Shown: piece by piece, positions 38,345 to 46,864 of the stretch
Layout of the letters: every line of letters begins with the position of its first letter
Position numbering within the stretch: the stretch's first letter is position 1
NCBI RefSeq assembly: GCF_030407765.1
Contig: NZ_JASDCU010000007.1
Coordinates: 92,338-156,337, forward strand
Origin: Microbacterium sp. APC 3901
GTDB taxonomy: Bacteria; Actinomycetota; Actinomycetes; Actinomycetales; Microbacteriaceae
DNA: 64,000 bases
Direction: 5' to 3'
The notes under the pieces: generated by a model
What the model saw: only the letters and a program-made list of their open reading frames with translations
Databases searched by the model: none
What the model was told of the DNA's origin: nothing
Position numbers and translations under genes: made by a program

Positions 38345-39673
38345 GTGCGGGATATCGAGGGAAGCGCGGTGCGGGCGGTCCAACACCTCCTCGATTCGTG
38401 TTCTCAGCTCCGAGGGGAGATCAAAGAAGGGGATCGGACTCCGATCACCGATGGTTTCATCGACCGTTATCGTGTCGCGGGAAGCTCCAAGAGGTCAGAC
38501 ATCATCGGGCGCGTGGCCGTGCAGGTCAAGGGCAAATCTCACCAGAACAAGAAGCGATTCGCCGCGAAGAGCATCCCGTATCCGATCGAGACTGAGGTCC
38601 TGCAGTTCTTTCGTGATAACGGGGGCGGGGTCTACTTCTGCGTGCTGGTGCATCCCGAAACAGGGCAGGAACGAGTGTTCGCACGGACGCTCATCCCGTA
38701 CGTCCTGAACCGGATGATCAACAAGATGTCACCGGGTCAGAAGTCCCTCAGCGTCAAGCTCGACGTCTGTGAAGATCCCGCGCGGTTGGACCGAATGGTG
38801 GCATTCGCGTTCGAGACGAGCAAGCAGGACGTCCGTCAGGGGTTTGACCCGTCTCTCCTGCACGGCGACGCGGAGATTGAGATCATGTCGATCGACGGGC
38901 TCGATCTGTCACGTCCCGCCACGCTCTCTCTCGACACGCAGGACTATGCCGTGATCATCCGGTCAGGAGATCTCCGGGTCCATGCAGACATCGATCTCTC
39001 AATCGTGCCCGCCAGCTACGTCGAACACGAGGCAGGCTTCGCCGTCTCATGCGGAGACGTCCGATACGACACGGTCTACGCGAGAAAGATAGATGACACG
39101 ACCGTCCAGATCCGACTCGGCGAACACATCATGCTCACGATTGAGAACGGAAAGCGTCTGTCGTCGGAGTTGGACCTCGCGACCAGCGATACACTCCCGG
39201 AACTCATCAAGGCAATGCACTTCTTTACTGCCCTCGCCAACCGCGAGAAGCTCTGGTTCGGCACCGAGCAACTCCGGCCGGAGAGCGCGGAGAGCTCCTT
39301 CCTAGACGGACTCTCCGACCTGCTCGAGCGCTACACGTCACTTGCCGAACTCTTCGCACTACTCGAGGTCGACGCCCACCTCATCTACCCCACCAAGATC
39401 ACCCCCGCCCAGATGAACCGCTTGGGACTCGCGTACCGGGCGATCGTGCGCGGCGAGGAACTCAGCACCGCCACCGGTGGCGGCATAGCTGGGACTTGCC
39501 AGCAAAGCGATTCCCAGCATTGCGGCTGCTGGCACCGCAAGCGCTGCCATCTTCTTGTTCATGAGATCTCCGTTGATTCATATGGGTGGATCCACGCCCG
39601 CACCTCGAGCGCGCTTGCAGGCGCCGTACTCAGCGCCGATGTCCAGTGTTTGACGATGCCGACGACGCGGTAG
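38345..39673 (+). CDS. DUF4365-like protein, abnormal C-terminus
   Basis: From GTG 38345 the frame encodes 442 residues. Residues about 1-120 resemble DUF4365, a PD-(D/E)XK-type fold of defence-associated proteins: GEIKEGDRTPITDGFIDRYRV, SDIIGRVAVQVKGKSHQNKK and IETEVLQFFRDNGGGVYFCVLVHPETG. The middle region is unfamiliar. After about residue 375 (near 39470) the sequence becomes Cys/His-rich and lies antisense to a gene for a secreted peptide, so the last 65 or so residues are probably not native and the gene was cut by a rearrangement. Codon use is less GC-rich than in the flanking genes. Confidence 0.6.
   Translation: MRDIEGSAVRAVQHLLDSCSQLRGEIKEGDRTPITDGFIDRYRVAGSSKRSDIIGRVAVQVKGKSHQNKKRFAAKSIPYPIETEVLQFFRDNGGGVYFCVLVHPETGQERVFARTLIPYVLNRMINKMSPGQKSLSVKLDVCEDPARLDRMVAFAFETSKQDVRQGFDPSLLHGDAEIEIMSIDGLDLSRPATLSLDTQDYAVIIRSGDLRVHADIDLSIVPASYVEHEAGFAVSCGDVRYDTVYARKIDDTTVQIRLGEHIMLTIENGKRLSSELDLATSDTLPELIKAMHFFTALANREKLWFGTEQLRPESAESSFLDGLSDLLERYTSLAELFALLEVDAHLIYPTKITPAQMNRLGLAYRAIVRGEELSTATGGGIAGTCQQSDSQHCGCWHRKRCHLLVHEISVDSYGWIHARTSSALAGAVLSADVQCLTMPTTR
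39359..39562 (-). CDS. truncated secreted protein (signal peptide plus foreign tail)
   Basis: The ATG at 39562 overlaps the stop of the upstream minus-strand gene (ATGA). The first 28 residues (MNKKMAALAVPAAAMLGIAL, then LASPSYAA) are a textbook signal peptide with an AxA cleavage site. After ATGGG the frame becomes antisense DUF4365 sequence. A gene for a small exported protein seems to have lost its mature part at a junction near 39470-39482. Confidence 0.5.
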   Translation of the reverse strand: MNKKMAALAVPAAAMLGIALLASPSYAATGGGAEFLAAHDRPVRESQAVHLGGGDLGGVDEVGVDLE

Positions 39674-40299
39674 TCACCATTCGGACTCATCGCCTCTCCT
39701 GCCAGAAGGAGGTTGTTGCCCCGGCCCTCGTTGGCGAGAATCTCGTCCGCGCGTCGGAGCATGGCCGGGGTGTTCTGCGAGTGGACAGCGAATAGGTAAG
39801 GGCCCAGAAGCGGCCTCAGCTCAGCCTCAACGCGCTCGACATCAGTGGCCGCGACAACGACTGCGAAATGCTCGGCGTCGTCCACCACGACGAAATGCAG
39901 TGCTGCTTCTTTCTCGACCAGCTCTCCAGCGACCGACCGAGCGAGGTGGAAATCGATCCCAGCCCGGCTGCCAGCAGCAGAGGGTAAAGAGAGAAGAGCC
40001 CGCGTACCCAACGACGGCGGCGGCGCAAGGACTGCGGCATCCTCAGCTACCGGAACGATGTCCCGGACCGCGACAGCTCCCTCGCTTACCCACACTCCTC
40101 GCGCCTCGACGTAGCCGTTGGCGAAGCGATCGAGATCTGAAGGTGCTTCCAGGAGAATCCTGGCATCTTCCATAGGAAGGCGGGTCCCAGGTGATAGCGA
40201 GACCACCGGAATCAACCACGAGTCGTGTTCGTCTTGTCGGACGAGTCCGCGGGCTGCAATGGTGTCCCCCACTGTCGCCTCTCCCGAAATGTCTGACAT
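39559..40299 (-). CDS. hypothetical protein, unknown family
   Basis: A 246-residue soluble protein. The ATG at 40299 is chosen over 40308 because AGGAG lies 9 nt before it. The N-terminal 90 residues (GDTIAARGLVRQDEHDSWLIPVVSLSPGTRLP...GYVEARGVWVSEGAVAVRDIVPV) look like a small beta-barrel domain. A second alpha/beta part follows (HFVVVDDAEHFAVVVAATDVERVEAELRPLLGPYLFAV), then a basic-acidic C-terminal domain. No catalytic motif seen. It is coupled to the truncated secreted-peptide gene, so it may have served the same pathway. Confidence 0.5.
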   Translation of the reverse strand: MSDISGEATVGDTIAARGLVRQDEHDSWLIPVVSLSPGTRLPMEDARILLEAPSDLDRFANGYVEARGVWVSEGAVAVRDIVPVAEDAAVLAPPPSLGTRALLSLPSAAGSRAGIDFHLARSVAGELVEKEAALHFVVVDDAEHFAVVVAATDVERVEAELRPLLGPYLFAVHSQNTPAMLRRADEILANEGRGNNLLLAGEAMSPNGDYRVVGIVKHWTSALSTAPASALEVRAWIHPYESTEIS

Positions 40300-40701
40300 C
40301 GTCACCATCTCCTTTCCTCGCACCAACGCTGGTGCAAGACCTTCCCAAAGTCCCACCGCTACCGTTCGGAGACGAGTTCTGGTCTTATTGACCGCGGCCG
40401 AATGAAACGCTGACGGCAACGGGACTTCATCCTCCACACCCACCGCGAGATCGTCTGTAGGCCATTTGGGGGACAGTAGTCTCGCGAGCCAGCCTCATCG
40501 GCTCGTGCGCCACTGAACACATCAGTACAGTCCCTCGATGGAGGCGAACCACCCGACGACGTATACCGGTATGTAGCGCCGCAGGCAGAGATTTCGGTGC
40601 TCGAGCACGAGACTAAGCAGGTGCATCGGGCTTCGGTTCCCCTGACCCGAAATGAGGAATCGGACAGTCCTGCGGAGCGCCTTTCAGAGCACGGCTGCAG
40701 C
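40300..40701. other. 402-bp stretch without a gene
   Basis: Between the hypothetical gene start and the modC end I see no credible coding region. Open frames are short or are shadows. It contains the palindrome ATACCGGTAT at about 40563 and no clear terminator. It is the likely right edge of the insert. Confidence 0.4.
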
Positions 40702-41757
40702 TCAGAGCACCGAGACGAACCTCACCAGCGCCGGGTCGATGCGCAGCCGCAGCCTGTCACCGACCGCCACGCCCCCGACAGCTTCCAGCGACAGGTCGAC
40801 CGCTCCGGAATCGGTGTGCACGCGCACGCCTCCGAGTGTGGGCTCGATGCGCGTCACGACGGCCTCCCACGACGCCGGGCCGGCCTCGGCGATCCGCACG
40901 TCCTCCGGGCGGAAGACCGCGGCGAGCGCAGCTCCGTCGGTCGCAGCGAGCGCACGCGACGCGGGGTCGGCGCTGGTCAGCCGCACCGCGCCGCGCCCCC
41001 ACGATCCCCCGCGTGCGACGCCGACCAGACGATTGACTCCCGCGATCGAGGCGACGAAACCGGATGCCGGGGCGGCGAGCACATCGCGCACCGGCCCTGA
41101 CTGGGTGACGCGGCCCGACTCGACGACGATCAACCGGTCGGCGAGTGCGACGGCATCCGCCGCGTCGTGAGTCACGGCGACGGTCGTGGTCGTGGCGAGC
41201 TGGTCGCGCAGCATCCGTCTGATGTCGCCGGCGGTCTCGGGGTCGAGGGCGACGAGCGGCTCGTCGAGCAGCACGACCCTGGGCGATGCGGCGAGCGCCC
41301 GAGCGACGGCGACCCGCTGCTGCTCGCCGCCGGACAGCTCGTGCGGCATGCGCCCTCCGGAGCCGGGGAGCCCGACGCGGTCGAGCAGGTCATCGGCGCC
41401 CGCCCCCGCCGCACGCGCATCGACGCCGGCCGCACGCGGACCGAAGGCGACGTTCTCGCGCGCCGACAGATGCGGGAACAGCCTCGGCTTCTGCCCCAGC
41501 AGCACGACACCTCGGCGCATCGGCTCAGTCCGCACCCGAGGCTTGGCGACGCGATCGACGACGCGTCCCTCGACGCTGATCTCTCCGGCATCGAGCGGTT
41601 GGAGTCCGGCGATCGCCTGCAGCAGCGTCGACTTTCCCGCGCCGCTCGGCCCCATCACGGCCACGGTCGCACCGACGGACACCTGCAGCGAGACGTCGAC
41701 GACGAAGTGCTCTCGATGCACGACGACGTGGGCCCGAAGTCCCTCTGTGCCGCTCAT
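40702..41757 (-). CDS. modC: molybdate ABC transporter ATPase ModC
   Basis: A 351-residue ATPase: Walker A GPSGAGKST near 36, LGQKPRLFPHLSARENVAFGPRA, signature LSGGEQQRVAVARALA, Walker B VVLLDEPLVALD and VTHD. The last 120 residues contain a TOBE-like domain (VFRPEDVRIAEAGPASWEAVVTRIEPTLGGVRVHTDSGAVDLS), as in ModC. ATGA overlap with modB. Confidence 0.9.
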   Translation of the reverse strand: MSGTEGLRAHVVVHREHFVVDVSLQVSVGATVAVMGPSGAGKSTLLQAIAGLQPLDAGEISVEGRVVDRVAKPRVRTEPMRRGVVLLGQKPRLFPHLSARENVAFGPRAAGVDARAAGAGADDLLDRVGLPGSGGRMPHELSGGEQQRVAVARALAASPRVVLLDEPLVALDPETAGDIRRMLRDQLATTTTVAVTHDAADAVALADRLIVVESGRVTQSGPVRDVLAAPASGFVASIAGVNRLVGVARGGSWGRGAVRLTSADPASRALAATDGAALAAVFRPEDVRIAEAGPASWEAVVTRIEPTLGGVRVHTDSGAVDLSLEAVGGVAVGDRLRLRIDPALVRFVSVL

Positions 41758-42542
41758 CGCGCCGCCCCGGGCCGCCAGCCGCGCACGAGCAGCAGCACGA
41801 GAATCGCGGTGGCGAGCAGCAGCAGCGCCAGCGCGACTGCGGCCCCCTGGGTCACTCCTGCGCCGTTGAAGGCGGTGTAGATCGCCAGCGGCATGGTCTG
41901 CGTGACCCCGGGGCGGTTGCCGGCGAACAGCGCCGTGGCCCCGAACTCGCCGATCGCGCGGGCGAAGCACAGCACCACCCCTGCGACGATTCCGGGGGCC
42001 GCGAGCGGCAGGGTGATGCGGCGCAGGATCGTCCAGCGTCCGGCGCCCAGAGCCGCCGCCGTGCGCTCGTACTCGACCCCGGAGGTGCGCACGGCACCCT
42101 CGACGGCCAGCACCAGGAACGGCAGCGCCACGAAGGTCTGCGCGAGCACGACAGCCGGAGTGCTGAACGACAGGCCGAGACCGCCGAACCACCCCGCTCG
42201 TCCGAACAGGTAGAGCAGAGCGACGCCGCCGACCATCGGCGGCAGCACGAGCGGCACCGTCACGGCGGCGCGCAGCACGGCGGCGAGACGCGGGCCCGAG
42301 CGGGCGATCGTCAGCGCCAGTGGCACGCCGATCACGATGCACAGCGCTGTGGCGATGAGACCTGTGCCGAGCGAGAGGAGCAGCGCGGAGCGTGCGGACT
42401 CCGACGTCACATCGGCGATGAAGGTCGACCACTCGACACGTGAGACGAGAGTCGCGAGCGGCAGGATGAGGAAGGCGAGACCGATCAGAGCCGGGATCGC
42501 CAGGGTGCGCGGCGCGTATCCGTGCGAGACAGCGGCACTCAC
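41754..42542 (-). CDS. modB: molybdate ABC transporter permease ModB
   Basis: A 262-residue permease with about six membrane segments. The EAA loop YERTAAALGAGRWTILRRITLPLAAPGIVAG and the following FARAIGEFGATALFAGN are typical of ModB. It overlaps modA and modC by 4 nt each. Confidence 0.92.
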   Translation of the reverse strand: MSAAVSHGYAPRTLAIPALIGLAFLILPLATLVSRVEWSTFIADVTSESARSALLLSLGTGLIATALCIVIGVPLALTIARSGPRLAAVLRAAVTVPLVLPPMVGGVALLYLFGRAGWFGGLGLSFSTPAVVLAQTFVALPFLVLAVEGAVRTSGVEYERTAAALGAGRWTILRRITLPLAAPGIVAGVVLCFARAIGEFGATALFAGNRPGVTQTMPLAIYTAFNGAGVTQGAAVALALLLLATAILVLLLVRGWRPGAAR

Positions 42543-43318
42543 GGCGCCCCGAAACCGTGGTCGGTGAGGATCCGTCGACCCTCGTCGGAGAGCACGAACG
42601 TGACGAACGCCTCAGCCCCGGCCGAGTTCGACGCCTCAGACAGCGCGGCGATCGGATAGTGGTTGACGACGTCGTCGGCTCCGTCGGGCACGATCGCCTC
42701 GACATCGTCGCGGCCTACCACGTCGGTCGCATAGACGAGTCCGGCATCCGCCTCACCGGTCGCGACCTTGGTGAGCACAGCGGTGACGTTCTGCTCGAGG
42801 CTCGCCGCATCGACATCGGCTCCGGCAGATGACAGCAGCGCCGCGGATGCCGCACCGCAGGGCACCTCGGGGGCGCAGAGCACCGTCGTGATGTCGGCCA
42901 GGTCGTCGAGGGTCTCGATGCCGCCGGGGTTGCCCGCAGGAACCGCGATCACGAGGGTGTTCGAGGCGAAAAGAGCAGGGTCGACCGCGGCACCCTGCAG
43001 CTTGCGCATGGTGGCCTCGTCGGCGGAGGCGAACACGTCGGCGGGAGCGCCCTCGAGCAGCTGCGTGACGAGGGTCGACGATCCGTCGTACACGGCGGTG
43101 ACTCGGACGTCGGGGTTCTCGTGCTCGAACGCGTCGCCGATCTCGTCGAAGGCGCCCGACAGCGACGCGGCCGCATAGACGGTGAGCTCGCCGCTCACGG
43201 CTCCCCCGGCCGCGCCATCAGTGCCGGCGGGTGTCGGCGACTCGACCGCGCACCCGGTCAGCGCCAGGACGGCGGCGGCCAGCGCGATCGCGATGGTTCG
43301 GCGCGGCGTGCGGCGCAT
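42539..43318 (-). CDS. modA: molybdate-binding lipoprotein ModA
   Basis: A 259-residue lipoprotein with lipobox LTGC (Cys23), and ModA motifs: LTVYAAASLSGAFDEIGDAFE, YDGSSTLVTQLLEGAPADVFASAD and the late GEADAGLVYATDVVG. It captures molybdate or tungstate. It follows the TOBE regulator gene by 1 nt. Confidence 0.93.
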   Translation of the reverse strand: MRRTPRRTIAIALAAAVLALTGCAVESPTPAGTDGAAGGAVSGELTVYAAASLSGAFDEIGDAFEHENPDVRVTAVYDGSSTLVTQLLEGAPADVFASADEATMRKLQGAAVDPALFASNTLVIAVPAGNPGGIETLDDLADITTVLCAPEVPCGAASAALLSSAGADVDAASLEQNVTAVLTKVATGEADAGLVYATDVVGRDDVEAIVPDGADDVVNHYPIAALSEASNSAGAEAFVTFVLSDEGRRILTDHGFGAP

Positions 43319-43319
43319 G

Positions 43320-43712
43320 TCAGGCCTTCGGCACGTCTACGACGACCTGCGTCGCCTTGACGGATGCCGTGGCCAGCGACCCCACCTCGAGGTGCAGGTC
43401 TCGTGCGGCCTCGGCCGACATCAGCGACACGACGCGGTGCGGGCCGGACTGCAGATCGACCTGCGCCATCACTCCGTCGATCTGCACACGGGTCACGATG
43501 CCGACGAAGCGGTTGCGGGCGCTCGACAGCGACTCGTTCGACGCCGAGGCCTCATCGGCCAGCTCGACCGCCCGCGCGGCGAGGGCATCACCCGGGATCT
43601 CGGCAGGCACGGCATCCGTCGTCGGAAGCAGCCCCTGATCGACCCAGCGCCGCACGGTGTCGTCGCTCACACCGAGCAGCTGCGCGGCACGGGCGATCCG
43701 ATAGGTATGCAT
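43320..43712 (-). CDS. MerR-like HTH plus TOBE domain, molybdate-responsive regulator
   Basis: A 130-residue protein. Residues 1-33 form a MerR/excisionase-type HTH (YRIARAAQLLGVSDDTVRRWVDQGLL); residues about 64-128 form one TOBE/Mop domain (SARNRFVGIVTRVQIDGVMAQVDLQSG...ASVKATQVVV) which binds molybdate. First gene of the modABC operon, so it probably senses intracellular molybdate and controls uptake, as ModE does elsewhere with a different HTH. Confidence 0.82.
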   Translation of the reverse strand: MHTYRIARAAQLLGVSDDTVRRWVDQGLLPTTDAVPAEIPGDALAARAVELADEASASNESLSSARNRFVGIVTRVQIDGVMAQVDLQSGPHRVVSLMSAEAARDLHLEVGSLATASVKATQVVVDVPKA

Positions 43713-43730
43713 AGCACGAGACTACCGCAG

Positions 43731-43762
43731 ATGCGGATGAATTCGTCATTATCATCCCGCAT
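43731..43762. promoter_or_regulatory. inverted repeat in the mod promoter
   Basis: ATGCGGATGA at 43731-43740 and TCATCCCGCAT at 43752-43762 are complementary apart from one extra base, 11 nt apart. The position, 19 nt upstream of the TOBE regulator start, fits a molybdate-regulator operator. Confidence 0.5.
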
Positions 43763-43880
43763 ACGCGTGGATCTCAAGCGGTCGCCCGGATCGCCGCCCC
43801 CGACTGCGCGAGAACACCGCGAGAACCGGATGCCCTTCTGTCCTATCCTTGCCGCGTACGTCCCTCGAGAAGGAGAGCCC

Positions 43881-44777
43881 GTGGCCGAAGCCGTCGTCCT
43901 CGTGTCCGGCGGTGCCGCTGTGACTCCGTTCACCGATCCCGATCGGGCTGCCGGCTCCGGTCTCGCTGCCGGCAACACCCTCACCGCTCTCCGCGCGCAC
44001 CTCCTCGACCGCGGCGCGAGGGTCTTCACCGCTCCCGCCCGCCTCGGCGTCGGCGAGGTACGGGAGGACGCCGGTTGGCAGGGTTTCGGGGACGTCCCCC
44101 TCGTACTGCCCGCCGAAGTGACCGTGAACGCGGTCGGCACGATCGATGACGGCGGTTCCCGCCTGGCCGCGTTCCTGCGATGGCTCGGCGTGGAGTACGG
44201 CATCACCGACGTCGACCTCGTGGCGCACTCGATGGGAGGCCTGTTCTCTCGCGCCGCGATCCGCGAGCTGCACGGCGCCGGTCCGGCGGTCCGTCGCCTG
44301 GTCACTCTGGGTACACCCTGGGACGGGTCGCTGCTCGGCGATGTGCTCTCCGCGGACATCTCGATCGACGACGCCCACGGCGATCCGGCGACCACGCAGA
44401 TCCTGGAGCGTTCGCGCAGCTACGCGGCCGAGAACTCGCAGGGTGCGGCCGACCAGGTGTCTCATCGCTTCCTGAAGGGCTGGAACGCCACACAGGCAGG
44501 GGTGCTCGACACGGTGGCGGTCACCGCCGTGGGCGCGGGTCGCTTCCGCGCGGCGTCAGAACCGGGCCTGCTCTGGCCGCATGACGGTCTCGTCGGGCAG
44601 CGGAGCGCGCGCGCCGATGAAGTGCCACCGGCAGTGCTGCCGCGCGTCGTGCGCCACAGCGCCGACGACGATGTGCACAGCATCTTCTTCGCCGACGCGT
44701 TCGAACTGCCGTGGGAGCGCGCACTCACCTGGGACCCCGAGGTGTTCGCGATCGTCGACGACGCCCTCCGGGCCTGA
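43881..44777 (+). CDS. alpha/beta-hydrolase, lipase/esterase type
   Basis: A 298-residue cytosolic hydrolase: oxyanion-side VLVSGGAAV at the N-terminus, nucleophile Ser in VAHSMGGLFSRAAIREL (about residue 121), TLGTPWDGS after it, and a late HS in DDDVHSIFFAD as catalytic His candidate. The pattern resembles PGAP1/lipase class proteins. The GTG at 43881 has AAGGAG upstream. It interrupts the molybdenum cluster with no evident link to it. Confidence 0.75.
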   Translation: MAEAVVLVSGGAAVTPFTDPDRAAGSGLAAGNTLTALRAHLLDRGARVFTAPARLGVGEVREDAGWQGFGDVPLVLPAEVTVNAVGTIDDGGSRLAAFLRWLGVEYGITDVDLVAHSMGGLFSRAAIRELHGAGPAVRRLVTLGTPWDGSLLGDVLSADISIDDAHGDPATTQILERSRSYAAENSQGAADQVSHRFLKGWNATQAGVLDTVAVTAVGAGRFRAASEPGLLWPHDGLVGQRSARADEVPPAVLPRVVRHSADDDVHSIFFADAFELPWERALTWDPEVFAIVDDALRA

Positions 44778-44852
44778 ACCGCGCGCCGAGACGCCCCGCC
44801 GCATCCTCACCGCTCTCCACGACTGCAGGGTTTCCGGGCATACCCTGAACGC

Positions 44853-45620
44853 ATGCATCCTCTCGTCGCACCGGCTCCGACCCTGGACCCCGCCGAACTC
44901 GTCCGCACCGCCCGGCACGCAGTGCTCGCGGGCATCGGCGAAGAGGGACAGCGCCGACTCGCGGCCGCCCACGTCACGGTCGTCGGGGCGGGTGGCATCG
45001 GCTCCCCCGTGCTGCTCGCGCTGGCAGCGGCCGGCATCGGCACCATCACCGTGATCGACGACGACGTGGTGGAGCTCACGAATCTGCAGCGGCAGCTCGC
45101 GCACCGGGTCGAGGACATCGGTCGACCCAAGACCGCCTCGGCAGAGCGCGCGATCACCGCGCTGTCGCCCGGGGCCGAGGTGCTGACGGCCGCCGAGCGT
45201 CTCGACTCCGAGAACGCCGAGCGCCTGTTCGCCGGCGCCGACATCGTGGTCGACACGAGCGACTCCTTCGCCACCCGCCGCGACGTGGCCGCCGCGACCG
45301 AGGCCCTCGGCATCCCGCTCGTCTGGGGAGCCGTGCAGGAGTGGCACGCCCAGGCCACCGTGTTCTGGTCGAACCCGCCCGAGCACGGTCCGGTCGTGCT
45401 GACCGACCTCTTCCCGCTCGGCACCGAGGGCGAGCCGCCCAGTTGCGCCCAGGTCGGCGTGCTCGGCGCGCTGTGCGTGCAGGTCGGAGGGATGCTGGCT
45501 GGCGAGGTCGTCAAACTCGTCACCGGCGCGGGTGAGCCGCTGCTCGGACGCCTCGCCATGATCGACGCCCTCACCTCGAGACAGCACGAGATCGCGATCC
45601 GTTCGGCGGTGTCGGCATGA
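44853..45620 (+). CDS. moeB: MoeB/ThiF-type adenylyltransferase
   Basis: A 255-residue E1-like enzyme that adenylates the MoaD C-terminus. It has the nucleotide motif VVGAGGIGSPVLLALAAAG, LTNLQRQLAHRVEDIGRPKT and the catalytic-region PSCAQVGVLGALCVQVGG. Both zinc-binding CxxC pairs of E. coli MoeB are absent, and no rhodanese domain follows. Such zinc-less forms occur, but where sulfur comes from is not shown here. It overlaps moeA. Confidence 0.87.
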   Translation: MHPLVAPAPTLDPAELVRTARHAVLAGIGEEGQRRLAAAHVTVVGAGGIGSPVLLALAAAGIGTITVIDDDVVELTNLQRQLAHRVEDIGRPKTASAERAITALSPGAEVLTAAERLDSENAERLFAGADIVVDTSDSFATRRDVAAATEALGIPLVWGAVQEWHAQATVFWSNPPEHGPVVLTDLFPLGTEGEPPSCAQVGVLGALCVQVGGMLAGEVVKLVTGAGEPLLGRLAMIDALTSRQHEIAIRSAVSA

Positions 45621-46864
45621 GCGCCGCAAGCGGCAGCCGCCGGTCGGTCGAGGAGCAGCTCGCCCGCGTGCTCGACGCCGTGCGCCCGCTGCCCGCCGAG
45701 ACACGGGCGGTCCGGGACGCCGCGCATCGCACCCTCGCGGCCGCCGCGACGGCAGCCCACGACATCCCCCTCTTCGACAACTCCGCGATGGACGGCTTCG
45801 CGGTGCGAGCGGCAGATGTCGCCTCGGCATCCGCAGAGAACCCCGTCGAGCTGCGCGTCGTCGCAGACCTGCCTGCCGGGGTGTCGGACGACCCGCCACT
45901 CGCGGCAGGCGAGGCCGCGCGCATCATGACCGGCTCCCCTGCACCGACCGCGGCGGATGCGATCGTGCCCTTCGAAGACACTGCGGGCGGCCTCGCCGAC
46001 TCCCTGGGCGACGTGCGAGTGCTGCGCGCACCGGCCAGTGCCGGAGCCTTCATCCGTCGCCGCGGTGCCGACCTGAGAGCCGGGGATGCCGTGGTGCACG
46101 CCGGTGAGCGTCTGGGCGCCTTCCAACTCTCGGCAGCCGTGGCAGCCGGGGTCGACGACGTGACCGTGACCCGAGCGCCGCGGGTGGCAGTGATCTCGAC
46201 CGGCAGCGAACTGCTCGCACCTGGCGAGGCTGCGACCCGCGGCCGCATCCCCGATTCCAACGGTCCCCTGCTCGAGCTGCTCGTCGCGGATGCCGACGCC
46301 GAGGTCGTGCTCGCCGCCCGCGTGGCCGACGACGCCGAGGCCGTGCGCACCGTCACTGCGACGGCGGTCGAGCGCGGTGCCGACGTCATCGTCTTCACGG
46401 GCGGTGTGAGCGCCGGCGCCTACGAGCCCGTCCGCGGGGCGTTCGACGGCCGTGGCCAGGTCGAGTTCGCGAGCGTCGCGATGCAGCCGGGCAAGCCGCA
46501 GGCGTTCGGTGTGCTCGACTCCAGCACCCTCGTGTTCGGCCTGCCGGGCAACCCCGTGAGCGTCGCGGTGTCGTTCGAGGTCTTCGTGCGGCCGGCGCTG
46601 CTCGCACTGCAGGGTCGCACCGAGATCCATCGCCCTCGTGCCTCCTTCACCGCCGATGCCGCCTGGACCACCCCTCCCGGGCGGCGTCAGTACCTTCCCG
46701 CCGTCGTCGACCTCGCGAACAGGACGGTGCGCCCGGCGACCGCCGGCGGCTCGGGCTCGCACCTCGCCGGCGGCCTCGCCAGAGCGCACGCGTTCGCGAT
46801 CGTGCCCGCAGAGGTCGAGGCCGTCGCCGTGGGCGATGCGATCGATGTCATGCTGGTCGAATGA
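45617..46864 (+). CDS. moeA: molybdopterin molybdenumtransferase MoeA
   Basis: A 415-residue enzyme inserting molybdenum into adenylylated molybdopterin. Landmarks: PLFDNSAMDGFAVRAAD, RIMTGSPAPTAADAIVPFED, IIVFTGGVSAGAYE-type VIVFTGGVSAGAYEPVR and QPGKPQAFGVL...FGLPGNPVSVAVSFEVFVRPAL. Four-nt overlaps on both sides with moeB and moaC. Confidence 0.94.
   Translation: MSAASGSRRSVEEQLARVLDAVRPLPAETRAVRDAAHRTLAAAATAAHDIPLFDNSAMDGFAVRAADVASASAENPVELRVVADLPAGVSDDPPLAAGEAARIMTGSPAPTAADAIVPFEDTAGGLADSLGDVRVLRAPASAGAFIRRRGADLRAGDAVVHAGERLGAFQLSAAVAAGVDDVTVTRAPRVAVISTGSELLAPGEAATRGRIPDSNGPLLELLVADADAEVVLAARVADDAEAVRTVTATAVERGADVIVFTGGVSAGAYEPVRGAFDGRGQVEFASVAMQPGKPQAFGVLDSSTLVFGLPGNPVSVAVSFEVFVRPALLALQGRTEIHRPRASFTADAAWTTPPGRRQYLPAVVDLANRTVRPATAGGSGSHLAGGLARAHAFAIVPAEVEAVAVGDAIDVMLVE

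Noticed and set aside
40560-40575. Palindrome ATACCGGTAT as a possible attachment site
   Set aside because: No second copy or flanking direct repeat is seen at the other edge of the insert, and no integrase is present.
44556-46789. Large minus-strand open frames opposite moeB and moeA
   Set aside because: They lie antisense to clearly conserved molybdenum genes and have low-complexity His/Arg-rich translations.
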